From Euborellia annulipes (Eukaryota > Arthropoda > Insecta > Dermaptera > Anisolabididae): a DNA stretch of 64,000 bases. Each line of letters starts with the position of its first letter. Position 1 is the stretch's first letter. The position numbers were made by a program, and so were the translations under genes. The notes under the pieces were generated by a model. It worked only from the letters and a program-made list of their open reading frames with translations, did not search any database and had not been told where the DNA came from. Shown here piece by piece: positions 54,423-63,795 of this stretch. The stretch spans positions 1-64,000 of the forward strand of contig JAKCPI010031741.1 in the NCBI GenBank assembly GCA_023213315.1, given 5' to 3'.

Positions 54423-55739
54423 ACTTTCTCTTACCCCTGTATGTATGTAATATATATATATAGAGAGAAAGTATTGGATTCATGTCAAAAATTCGATGTC
54501 GAGATTTTGATGGATCTTCACGTTTTGAGGTCCCCTGAATCCAAAAAATCTGGTGTGACTGTCGCACAGCACACAACTTTCTCTTACCTTCGGTAATCGA
54601 AAGTTGTGTACTGTGCTTGTCACACCAGATTTTTTTGTGTCGACATATATTTAGTTCCCGACAGTAGTGAACATTTGAATTCAGATGTAAAATTTATAAG
54701 TATGGGAAAATATTTATATTTTGTAACCATGGCAACCATTTCTCCTATCGTTCCTATGAAGCACAAGAGTAAAGTGGTGCTTCAAACAGATTTCGAGGGC
54801 AAAACGAGAATATACATTTGAAAGAGCATCTAAAAAATAATTGATTTTTGAATTTTAATCAAAATCGTTAGAGCGAATTTTGAGAAAATCGAAAAAAACT
54901 GAAAAAGTACATCAGTAAAGTACTAGTACTCTTTGGCCGATTTTGATTAAAAGCTTATTTTCACGGTCCCGGGGGTGTTTAACTTAAATATAAAATTTCA
55001 ACCTCCTAGCTCAATTCCTTCATGCTTAAAATTGAACACACACACACACACACACAGACACACACACAGACAGACCATGTCGCAAAAACCACTTTTTTGG
55101 ATTCAGGGGACCTCAAAACGTGAAGATCCATCAAAATCTCGACATCGAATTTTTGACATGAATCCAATACTTTCTCTCTATATATATATTACATATATAC
55201 ATAGGTAAGAGAAAGTAAAAAGTGGTTTTCGCGACATGGTCTGTCTGTTGTGTGTCTGTGTGTGTTCAATTTTAAGCATGAAGGAATTGAGCTACGAAGT
55301 TGAAATTTTATATTTAAGTTAAACACCCCCCGGGACAGGAAAAATAAGCTTTTAATCAAAATCGGCCAAAGAGTACTAGTACTTTACTGATGTACTTTTT
55401 CAGTTTTTTTCGATTTTCTCAAAATTTGCTCCAACGATTTTTTTTAATTCAAAAATCAATTATTTTTTAGATTCTCTTTAAAATGTATATTCTCATTTTG
55501 CAATTGAAATCTTCTGAAGACCACTTTACTCTTGTATTTCATAGGGAAGATAGGAGAAATGGTTGCCATGGTAACAAAATATAAATATTTTCCCATACTT
55601 ATAAATTTTACATCTGAATTAATTCGTTCCGTACTGTCGGGAACTAAATAAATGTCGACACGAAAAATCTGGTGTGACAAGCACAGAACACAACTTTCGA
55701 TTAACGAAGGTAAGAGAAAGTTGTGTGCTGTGCACCAGA
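54423..55739 (-). mobile_element. TCTGG foldback element, host copy split by a copy of its own family
   Basis: Minus-strand parts 54423-54548 and 55217-55739 join to one first-subfamily copy, with the break in CCAAAAAAGTGGTTTTCGCG. The last hairpin arm is shortened (TGTGCACCAGA). A further orphan hairpin arm GTCACACCAGA lies directly upstream at 54407-54417. Confidence 0.88.
54549..55216 (+). mobile_element. TCTGG foldback element, copy 11, nested in its own family
   Basis: Complete 668-bp copy inserted into an A6 tract of the host copy. The junctions (CCAAAAAA-TCTGG and AAAGT-AAAAAGTGG) show that the mobile unit runs from TCTGG to AAAGT, with at most five or six A residues duplicated. Confidence 0.92.
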
Positions 55740-56194
55740 TTTTTTTACGTAGACCTAATGTAAGAATTACAAAAAAAAAGAAAAAAAAAACTAGTTTATA
55801 TTTAAAGGTGAATTTTTTTCTTATTTTTGATGTGAACGATCCTAGAGTTCACAATCCGTTTTTAATCCTGATTAGCCAGAAAACGATTCCCGGTCTCAAG
55901 TTATGGACCATCCCGATGCTGTTTAAGAGCATTATCCTTCCCTTCAGTCGTATAAAGTGCAGACTTTAATGGGATTTACTAGGGGTAGTAAAGTCAACTA
56001 ATAGAATCAAGCTAAATAATCAATCGTAACGTTTATTTATCGATTTAAATGATTCCTTTTCGTCATAAAATCAAGTCTTGGAGATATTTTGTAAAATTTA
56101 AAAACAGTTTCTTAGAAAATTAAGTACCCTTAATCTCAAATAATAGAATATTATTCACTATTTCTTTAAAGAGAAATCAATAAATATATTTTAA
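55740..56194. other. AT-rich DNA, no gene seen
   Basis: No feature recognised. Short mixed patch at 55840-55945 (GAAAACGATTCCCGGTCTCA). Confidence 0.4.
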
Positions 56195-57282
56195 TACCGT
56201 CTTTCGGGGTGAGAATGGTCTGAGGGGTGAGAATGGTCGTTTTGCAGGAATATTTGAAATTAAGCGGTAGAATGTTCTGAATTTGTATTTTTGCTATTTT
56301 TTTTTTGTGGCAATAATGTATCTCATGTTTATTCAAGAGGTAGTTGGTTTTGGTAATTTTGTTTTTATAAAATATAATAAAAAAAAAAATCGGAAATTAG
56401 GGATATTTGTTCATATTTTGATAAGTCGGTATAACTTTGGTTGTCAAGTTAGCACAGGCTGGAAGATTATCTTAAAACGTCTCGTGGTGCACGACCAACT
56501 TGTTGGTCAACTATTGGTAAGTTGCTTATTATTAATAGTAATACAGTTTAATTTATAAAAAAAATTATTTAAAAAATTGTAAAATTCAGTGTTTTTTTGG
56601 GGTGAGAATGGTCATCGAAAATCATAACCGAGTTGAGGTGGAAAACGATGAAGGTGTACCTTCCTCAGACCAGAAAAGTTTGTATTAGTAATAATGAGGG
56701 TTAAGAAGAGTGTGAAACATTTTATCGGTCAAGTGATAGAGGACAGGGAGGCTACCTACAATTACGACGAAGTCCCTATATTATTCCTGAAAAAAAAGGA
56801 GAAAAATTTATCTTCCCGAACAAACCTGAGATAGCAGCTGTGGACAGGAAAGATGTCTTAAAACCCTCTCTACTCCCACCAAAGAGAGAAGAGGATGGCT
56901 TGTTTTTGATAACAGCCAATTTGGAAATGTCACAATTTCTTAATCATTTTTTTCATAGTTTTAAAAATTAAAAAAAATTAATATTATATTTGTGAATTAT
57001 CAACTTTGTTCTTTCTAACCATACTAACCCCGACCAAATCCTCTTTACTTTGCACTTAAAAATAAGCAAGACCATTCTCACCCCAAATACGGGGCGAGTA
57101 TGGTCACTCGCATATTTTATTGTCATGCAGATTCCTTAAGACCTAAAAAAATTATAATTCGCAGGGTAAGTAATCAAGAAACTAAGCAATGATCCCACTG
57201 AGTTTCGTTATTTTCTGCTAAACGGTGCAAGAGTTATAAATGAAAATATGAATTTTGACCATTCTCACCCCGTTTGACGGTA
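56195..57282 (+). mobile_element. DNA transposon with TACCGTC ends and GGGGTGAGAATGGTC repeats
   Basis: The left end TACCGTCTTTCGGGGTGAGA-ATGGTC and right end GACCATTCTCACCCCGTTTG-ACGGTA match over 26 bp apart from a few bases, with TA at the outer edge. GGGGTGAGAATGGTC recurs inside at 56230 and 56599, and inverted at 57064. This suggests multiple subterminal transposase-binding sites. About 1.09 kb, with a broken coding remnant; a TA target fits the Tc1/mariner/pogo group. Confidence 0.8.
56697..56972 (+). pseudogene. Transposon-encoded protein remnant, C-terminal part, frameshifted
   Basis: The first frame reads VKHFIGQVIEDREA then TYNYDEVPILFLKKKE. After a run of A it continues in another frame as FIFPNKPEIAAVDRKDVL, KPSLLPPKREEDGLFLIT, ending soon after at a stop. 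The pattern (hydrophobic GxV, FLKK, FxFP-n-E-I-x-x-V, then a Pro-rich LPP) is one I associate with C-terminal regions of proteins encoded by pogo-like transposons of arthropods; this is recall, not a search. A GTAAGT donor-like site at 56518 hints that the parent gene had an intron. Confidence 0.5.
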
Positions 57283-57434
57283 CTGATTGATTGAAAAATT
57301 ATGATAAATATCAATTAAATTTTATAAGCTCGCATTGATGTTACAGTATGATGCAATTTATTAAGGCTGCGGCTTGAAGGAATTTTTTTTTTTAAAGAGA
57401 AACTTTTATTTGATGGCCTCAAATTTTTTTGCCC

Positions 57435-57505
57435 TTCTATCAGCATGTCGCGTTACAAGCCGTGACGTCAAAAGGCGTGACGCTACAAGCCATGACGTCA
57501 TTGCC
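57435..57505 (+). promoter_or_regulatory. Tandem CRE-like sites
   Basis: ACAAGCCGTGACGTCAAAAG and ACAAGCCATGACGTCATTGC form a short direct repeat, each with a CRE core (TGACGTCA). A degenerate third unit, GGCGTGACGCTACAAGCC, lies between. It sits in a GC-richer patch beside a TIR element, so it may be transposon-derived. Confidence 0.4.
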
Positions 57506-57590
57506 ACGCACACCAGGTTTCTTTACTAAGCTACAACATTTATATTTCATCACAATATAAATAAAATATATAAAACAAAATTGATTATCT

Positions 57591-57764
57591 CCCCAACAGC
57601 ACAAAATATTGCAGCAATGTTGCAGAAACATTGCGAATCTTGGCAACATTGCAGCGGCAATATTCCAAACTAGCAATATTGCTGTTTGAGCTGCAGTATT
57701 GCATCAATGTTGCCGCAATATTGTCAACATTGAGCAAGATTGCAATATTCCGTGCTGTGTGGGC
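57591..57764. mobile_element. Short TIR element built from GCAATATTGC words
   Basis: The left CCCCAACAGCACAAAATATT and right AATATTCCGTGCTGTGTGGG are inverted ends. The interior consists of repeated CAATGTTGC, GCAATATTGC and CAACATTGC words with strong self-pairing. The superfamily is not assigned; open frames here are incidental. Confidence 0.7.
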
Positions 57765-58154
57765 TATTATCTATACTATTATATAGATTCTAATATCCGC
57801 TCTACGCCCCCTCCCCCACCCCTAAAATTATTTTTTTTTATTTTTCACTCGATTTTAATAAAATTTAAAATGACGCTTCTCTACGGTGTTAATAATTGAA
57901 GAAAGGTATTTCAGACCTCAGAAAGTTGGATAATTTTCAGAAAATTTTCAGTTAAACGACTACGATCAGAAAAAAGTTTCACTTGCATCGTGGTTTCATA
58001 AAACCACACAATGATTTTTTTAACCACCCTGGGTTCCAAAAATTTAGGGGGTTTATCGATTTGAGTTGCATCGTAGCTACAACATCAAAAATAAACACCG
58101 TCAAAGACTAATTTAAGCCCATGAAATTTGAAATATTGAAAAAAATTTTACTAC
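57765..58154. other. AT-rich DNA, no gene seen
   Basis: No feature recognised. Confidence 0.4.
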
Positions 58155-58317
58155 TAACCCACATTTCACTTTCTTGGTCAATTAAATCATGAATTCCAGA
58201 GCAGAACTGTACTACTGTACCATAAGATAAAGAAAATTCACGATATAATAGATACTAAGAAAATCCACGATATAATAGATACTAAGGCATAAAACCAAAA
58301 AAGTGAAATGTGGGTTA
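58155..58317. mobile_element. MITE with TAACCCACATTTCACTTT ends
   Basis: TAACCCACATTTCACTTT (58155-58172) and AAAGTGAAATGTGGGTTA (58300-58317) are perfect 18-bp inverted repeats whose outer TA may be the target. Inside, a 27-bp segment (CACGATATAATAGATACTAA) is tandemly duplicated. Confidence 0.85.
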
Positions 58318-59672
58318 CGCCGTTCTGGCGCTGATGGCCTCATATATGAAATATATAGAGAGAAAGTATTGGATTCATTTTTACTTTTTTTAATATATTA
58401 TTTTATAACTGGAAGGTAAATGGGTTCAATGTTATTGTGTCAGAAGAGAGCGACAAAGGTAAAATGATACACTTGGGAATGTAATACATATATGATGATT
58501 GAAATAAAATTGAAAAGTTTAATCCCTTTTTATATAAAATTTGTTATCATTTGGTTTACATTTCATAAATGTTAATGTTATGATAAAAAATTAAATTTAA
58601 ATTTAAATATCTCGGATCTGGATTACTAAAAAAAAAAAAATAGTATTTAATTTATTTCAATAATTATTATCAATAAAAGAGATAAAAAGGGAATTTAATT
58701 TTAAAATAACTACGTAATTAATTAAATGTCTATTTGAAATTAAAAAAAAAAAAAAATACTTTTTTGCCATTTGACAATGGATGTCATTTTGAAATATTTT
58801 ATTTTTATTTTTATTAAAATAACCATTATTTGTCAGATGGTTCAGAGCAGATAACAACTCAACTGAAGGGGGAGAGGAGAATAGTACCAATATATTTTAC
58901 CTATCCATTCTATAGAGTCCTTTTTTGAGAGAAACTTTTCAACCAGGTTATTTGAATTTTTTTATTTCTCATGATTGCGAATATGATATTGGGGAAATAC
59001 AAATTTAATGGGTTACAAAATCAGACCAGAAGATGTAAAACGATTATGATATTTTTTTTTTGTCTATATAATTCGCAACTTTTCCGCGCTATTACAACTT
59101 CAAAATAAAAAAAAATGATACGTTGAATATATTGCTCTATTTCTGTTACCATTGTCAATTTGAGGTAAGAAGGAAAAGAAAATATTTTAATAAATAAAAA
59201 TCTGTTCGCTTTCTTTCTTACCTCAAATTAAAAAAAAATGAGTTTTTTCGGCCCACCTTATTGTCTATTGCTATGTAAGATAAGTGTGATAATAAATTAG
59301 AATTGTGTTAATAATCACATGTAGGCTTCTCACTTAATTTTTTTAAAAGAATCAATATCATAAAATAACGTAAAAAATATTTTAGTCATACTTCAAGAAG
59401 ATAACTCGATTTTTTTTTTTTTGTTATTTTTCCCATCAGACCAGAATGGAAATTTCACTCACGCCGTAAAGACACTTTAGAAGCTGCGTAAAATAGATAT
59501 GTATATAACAACACATTCTATATATGCGAGCATAAAACTTGGTTTGGCTAGAGCTGGAAGGCCTCAAAGGCCCCTCCAAGGTCTAGGAATAAACAAAACA
59601 ATTCCCTCTCTGACAAAACAGGAACAGCAGCCAACTGTTCCCACTTTGCATAGGTTAACTCCCACAAGTGGA

Positions 59673-59708
<36 letters not shown>

Positions 59709-59860
59709 CCATTCTCAAAATATACATGCATAATCAATAAAATTAGATAACCAAGCAAATATGAAATCAGAGAAATAAGCAAAGGATTAAAAGATTACAA
59801 ATCAATATTTGAGCCTTTTATTTTCAAAGTGGTCTAAGTCCATATGTCAATTATTTCCGG
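58318..59860. other. AT-rich DNA with one foldback relic and a (CT)n tract
   Basis: 58345-58383 keeps TATATAGAGAGAAAGTATTG (foldback 3' end). (CT)n occupies 59677-59706. At 59530-59600 a mixed patch (GGAAGGCCTCAAAGGCCCCT) may belong to the LINE 5' of the following feature. Confidence 0.4.
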
Positions 59861-59963
59861 TTGGCCATGGGTACATGTACAACTTCAAGTTATCTATCAA
59901 TAATAGGTAGGCCCTACTATCATGGTCAATGCTCTGCCGAATTAAAATCAATTATCCCACCCA

Positions 59964-60167
59964 ATGCAACATATACACGGAACACAAGGGAGGTATCATC
60001 CCAGCATCCATATGCTGTTCAGATCACGACTAACAGAACTAGTCAATTCCAATCTTCTTTCCTTTGCCTCCATGACCTCCCGAAATTGGAACAAACTCCC
60101 TGCTTCCCCAAAACCTAGATTCTTCAAGTCTAATCTCAACAGACATCTTCTCAGTTCCCGCAGTTGA
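59964..60167 (+). pseudogene. LINE ORF2 C-terminal remnant
   Basis: The frame ends FASMTSRNWNKLPASPKPRF-FKSNLNRHLLSSRS followed by a stop. The pattern (Thr/Ser-Arg-x-Trp-Asn-x-Leu-Pro, then a Phe-Lys-x-x-Leu-x-x-His/Leu helix) is the usual C-terminus of reverse transcriptases of non-LTR elements of the Jockey/CR1/L2 group. Upstream frames (from about 59861) are probably the same ORF with shifts. The rest of the element is absent, so this is a 5'-truncated copy. Confidence 0.65.
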
Positions 60168-60316
60168 GTTCCCCTTTTAGGCTTCTCCTTTATTTATTTA
60201 TTTATTTATTTATTTTTTTTGTTTTGTTTTGTTGTATTTGTTATTGTATTTAAATTTGTATTTGTGTTTGTTGGACCTAGCACCGAGGACTGGTGCCTCT
60301 AAGGGGTGTAATAAAT

Positions 60317-60360
<44 letters not shown>
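60168..60360 (+). mobile_element. LINE 3' UTR with TTTA-repeat tail
   Basis: After the stop come (TTTA)n at 60190-60215, GCACCGAGGACTGGTGCCTC (hairpin-capable), TAAGGGGTGTAATAAATTTA and a terminal (TTTA)n to about 60358. A simple-repeat tail instead of poly(A) is typical of CR1/L2-related LINEs. This 3' end differs from the AATGGCCT/GCCGAAAA core shared by the SINEs. Confidence 0.65.
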
Positions 60361-60361
<1 letters not shown>

Positions 60362-61919
60362 AACTATATTCTTCTTGGCTGCATGTGACCACTGGTCATT
60401 ATAGGTCTTCGGACCTTATGCACCCATTCCAATGATTAAAATAAATGTTATTCTTAAACTTACGTACGGGAGTGAACTACTTTCTACCCGTACGCAGCCG
60501 TAATTTTTTTATGGCTGTCGGAACCCAGTCCGCGATTTCATTAAAAAATTCGAAAAAAACTAACACTAAAATTTAAAAAGTGGGGCTTAATCGCTTTGTT
60601 TTCGGAATGTGACTTAAAACATGCTACAAATTGATTAAATTTTTATTTCGCGAATAATTAAAAATCTATAATCCTACGTTATGTTGTTGCACCGACTTTT
60701 GTTTCAACTTTTATAATATGAACATATAGTACAAGTTATTTCAACGCTTTCATTTGACTGGATTTTTAATCGCAATTGGATGGAATTTTATTTTCAATAA
60801 AAAAAAAAATCTCAACGTTGATTTGGAAAGTGTATAAATCAGATCAAGTAGTGGAAGACTCACATAAATTCTCTGAATTTAAAATGGAAAGAGAGAAATA
60901 AATTGTTATTAGTGATTTATTCATTTGGAAACCATTCGAATGAAAATTCTCGCCGAAAGTTCTAAAAAATAAAATAAATTGATAGGCAAATTTTATACAA
61001 GTTGAAATTAATTTAATTCACTTATTAAATCAAATTTTTATGAATTAAAAAAAAAATTATTTTTTTTTAATTATAGAAACGAATTCATTGAGTGCTTCTA
61101 AAGAGCTTTAGAATTTCGCTCTCATTTTATTTATTCCCTTTGTATTATTAGCAAAAATGTTGTGCAATATTGTTTCTTTTCAACCTATTGTTTACAACAA
61201 TACTTACGTTAATATTTAATTGGAATAGTATCCCATTTTGGTTGAGTATACACGACTTTTCATCTCTCATGAATACAAATATTAACTCACAGAACCGTAT
61301 ATATAAAAGAAAGTTTCAATCAATTTCATTAATTTAAGGGCTGGTAACAATTTAATTAAAACATTTTTAAAATCGAATTTGTGAGTCTAAGGATAAGACG
61401 CAGAGTTCGAAAAATCAATGAAAATATATTTGAAAGTATTATACTAATATAAATCTGAAACTCTATGAGAGGATAACAATTTTCATTTATATATCGAATA
61501 AAACCCATGTTAAAAAAAAAAAAAAATAAAAACTAATGATTTTCACTTCTATGGAAGCATTTTCATTTATAATTATTCTTGAACAACATAACGTAGGTCT
61601 ATAAAAAAGTTTAAAAAAAAAAAATATTTTAAACAGATGATTTGAAACTTTCACCTAACACAGTACGTGTTAGTAGTAGGCGCATAGATATTTATAATTT
61701 TTTTAAAACAATTTCACCCATATATACCCCAGATATAATTTCTCTCTCAGTGCTTGCTCATCGAATTAGATTGACAAGTGAGTGAGAAAAATAACATTTC
61801 CAAATAAATTATTTTAGGAAAGAGTAGTGGAGAATGGTCCTTAAATACATATAATTAATTTGTGAAGGATCTTGAAAAGATACAAAATACTATCGTATTT
61901 AAGATTATGGAGAAAATAA
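60361..61919. other. AT-rich DNA, no gene seen
   Basis: A hairpin TACGTACGGGAGTG...CTACCCGTACGCAG lies at 60463-60496. From about 61664 a segment (GCGCATAGATATTTATAATT, CCCATATATACCCCAGATAT) is repeated directly at 62299 inside the PLE region. Confidence 0.45.
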
Positions 61920-62580
61920 ACTGCGATTGCTTTCGTCAGTAAAATAATTTATTCTACAAATTCGGATTGTCTAATGGAATCTATCTTCAGTGCATCAAAT
62001 TATGCAAATTTGAGGTGTGTTTGAAAATTATAAAATATGGTATGAGAAACCATTCTAAAAACGTTTCGATGAGCAAGTCACTGAGAAAAAAGTAAAAATT
62101 ATATATTCTACAAAAACATGTAGAGTGAAAGACAATATTAAGACCCACTCATGCGTTTTCTACTTGTGATTATTTCATTCTTTTTATAAAGAAAATGAAA
62201 ATCTTTATTCGGAAATTTTCTAGGTTTGAAACATGAAAGTTTCCATTAAAAAATATATAATATTTTTTTTAAAAACAATGAAATAATCACAAGTAGAAAG
62301 CGCATAGATATTTATAATTCTTTTAAATCAATTTCACCCATATATACCCCAGATATAATTTCTCTCTCAGTGACTTGCTCATCGAAACGTATTTAGAATG
62401 GTTTCTCATATCATATTTTATCATTTTCAAACACACCAGACATTTGTAAAATTTGATTTGAAGATATACTAATTTGATGGTTGTTGATGATTTGAAGATT
62501 TGACTGAAGATGGATTGCGTTAACGAAATCCGAAATATATGCAGAATAAATTATTTTACTGTGGGAAGCAATCGTTGGGC
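61920..62580. mobile_element. PLE terminal palindrome, multiply nested
   Basis: Outer arms 61920-61997 and 62490-62575 share ATAAATTATTTTACTG and AAGCAATCG. A middle inverted pair is 62010-62090 with 62355-62440 (ACTTGCTCATCGAAACG, AATGGTTTCTCATA). An inner pair is TCTACTTGTGATTATTTCAT with its complement at about 62276. Three concentric or overlapping inverted repeats are therefore present. No coding sequence is seen. Confidence 0.7.
62500..62545 (+). ncRNA. Hammerhead-like motif, stem I eroded
   Basis: Core CTGAAGA (62504-62510); extra T; stem II GGATT/AATCC (5 bp) with a 10-nt loop; GAAA; ATAT palindrome; A at the cleavage position; TGCA follows. The facing minus copy (near 61985) has TGCA before its CTGAAGA, so an ancestral TGCA/TGCA stem I can be seen only by comparing the two copies. 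Confidence 0.5.
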
Positions 62581-62658
62581 ATCGATTCGATTAAATGCCA
62601 TTCAATTCTAGATTAATTAAAGAAATAATAGACAAATCCCCAAAGAGATTCTATTTTT

Positions 62659-63336
62659 ACTTTCTCTTACCTCTATATATATGTTAATATATATAGAGAG
62701 AGAAAGTAATGGATTCATATCAAAAATTCGATGTCGAGATTTTGATGGAACTTCACGTTTTGATGTCCCCTGAATCCAAAAAAGTAGTTTTCGCGACATG
62801 GTCTGTCTGTGGGTGTGTCTGTCTGTCTGTTTGTCTGTCTGTGTGTCTGTGAACAAAATATATCAGGAACGAAAAGAGCTATGAGGTTGAAATTTTATAT
62901 TTAAGTTAGGCGGGGTGCCTAATGGGACGTGACACGAAGCTTTTAATCAAAATCGGCCAAAAAGTACTAGTACTTTACTGATGTACTTTTTCAGTTTTTT
63001 TCGATTTTCTCAAAATTAGCTCCAACGATTTTTTTTTAATTCATAAATCAATTATTTTTTAGATGCTCTTTAAAATGTATATTCTCATTTTGCCATTGAA
63101 ATCTTCTAAAGACCACTTTACTCTTGTATTTCATTAGGAAAGATAGGAGAAATGGTTGCCATGGTAACAAAATACAAGTATTTTCTCATATAAATTTTAA
63201 ATCTGAATTCAAATGTTCCGTACTGTCGGGAACTAAATATATGTCGACACAAAAAATCTGGTGTGAAAAGTACAGAACTCAACTTTCGATTTTCGAGGTA
63301 AAACAAAGTTGTGTGCTGTGCGACCAGCAGACCAGA
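62659..63336 (-). mobile_element. TCTGG foldback element, copy 12 (second subfamily)
   Basis: Complete minus-strand copy. The 3' hairpin has enlarged arms (TTACTTTCTCTTACC...GAGAGAGAAAGTAA). The microsatellite is GTCTGTCTGTCTGT type. The 5' hairpin (63257-63336) has several substitutions (TGTGAAAAGTACAG, GCAGACCAGA), so this is an older copy. Confidence 0.88.
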
Positions 63337-63523
63337 TTTTTTATTTTTGATAACGACTCTTGTAATGTTCTTTTGGTGATATACAAAAAAGTTAACATCT
63401 ATGTTGATTAGACCGTGGGCCTCATCTTAGCATCCCTTTTCTCTTCTCTAAATAATAAGGGTTATTTATTTATACTAAAGTTCTTTTAAAAAATCAATTA
63501 TTGTTTATATAAGTTCCAACAGC
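63337..63523. other. AT-rich spacer
   Basis: No feature recognised. Confidence 0.4.
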
Positions 63524-63795
63524 CCTCGGGGCTTGGCGTAGAGGTTAGCGTGCTTATCTCGTATACCAAACGTCGCGGGTTCGGACCCCAGGCAGTCCGA
63601 TGATTTTATTTAAGCCACTTGGATACCAAATGGCTTAAATAAGAATGCCTGGACCCCAAATAAATATATATTATATAAATACGAGTATCGTTTAAAGTCT
63701 TAAATGGCCTAAGTTGCCGAAAAGAAGACTGTGTGTATGTGTGTGTGAATATGAGTGTGAATGAGAAAAAAGTGTGAGTGTTTAAAAAAAAAAAA
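63524..63795 (+). mobile_element. tRNA-derived SINE family A, best preserved copy
   Basis: Box A TGGCGTAGAGGTTAGCG (63534-63550) and box B GGGTTCGGACCC (63577-63588) are close to consensus. TTATCTCGTATACCAAACGT resembles an anticodon arm. The tail TAAATGGCCTAAGTTGCCGA, the GTGTG/GAGTGTGAATGAG segment and poly(A) follow. The imperfect flanks AAGTTCCAA and AAGCTCCAA may be the target duplication. Confidence 0.9.

Noticed and set aside
57440..57899. ORFs with Cys/Asn-rich peptides
   Set aside because: They are translations of the GCAATATTGC repeat element.
59861..60118. Separate ORF ending in LPKLEQTPCFPKT
   Set aside because: It overlaps in another frame the LINE C-terminal remnant, whose Trp-Asn-x-Leu-Pro pattern is far more meaningful.
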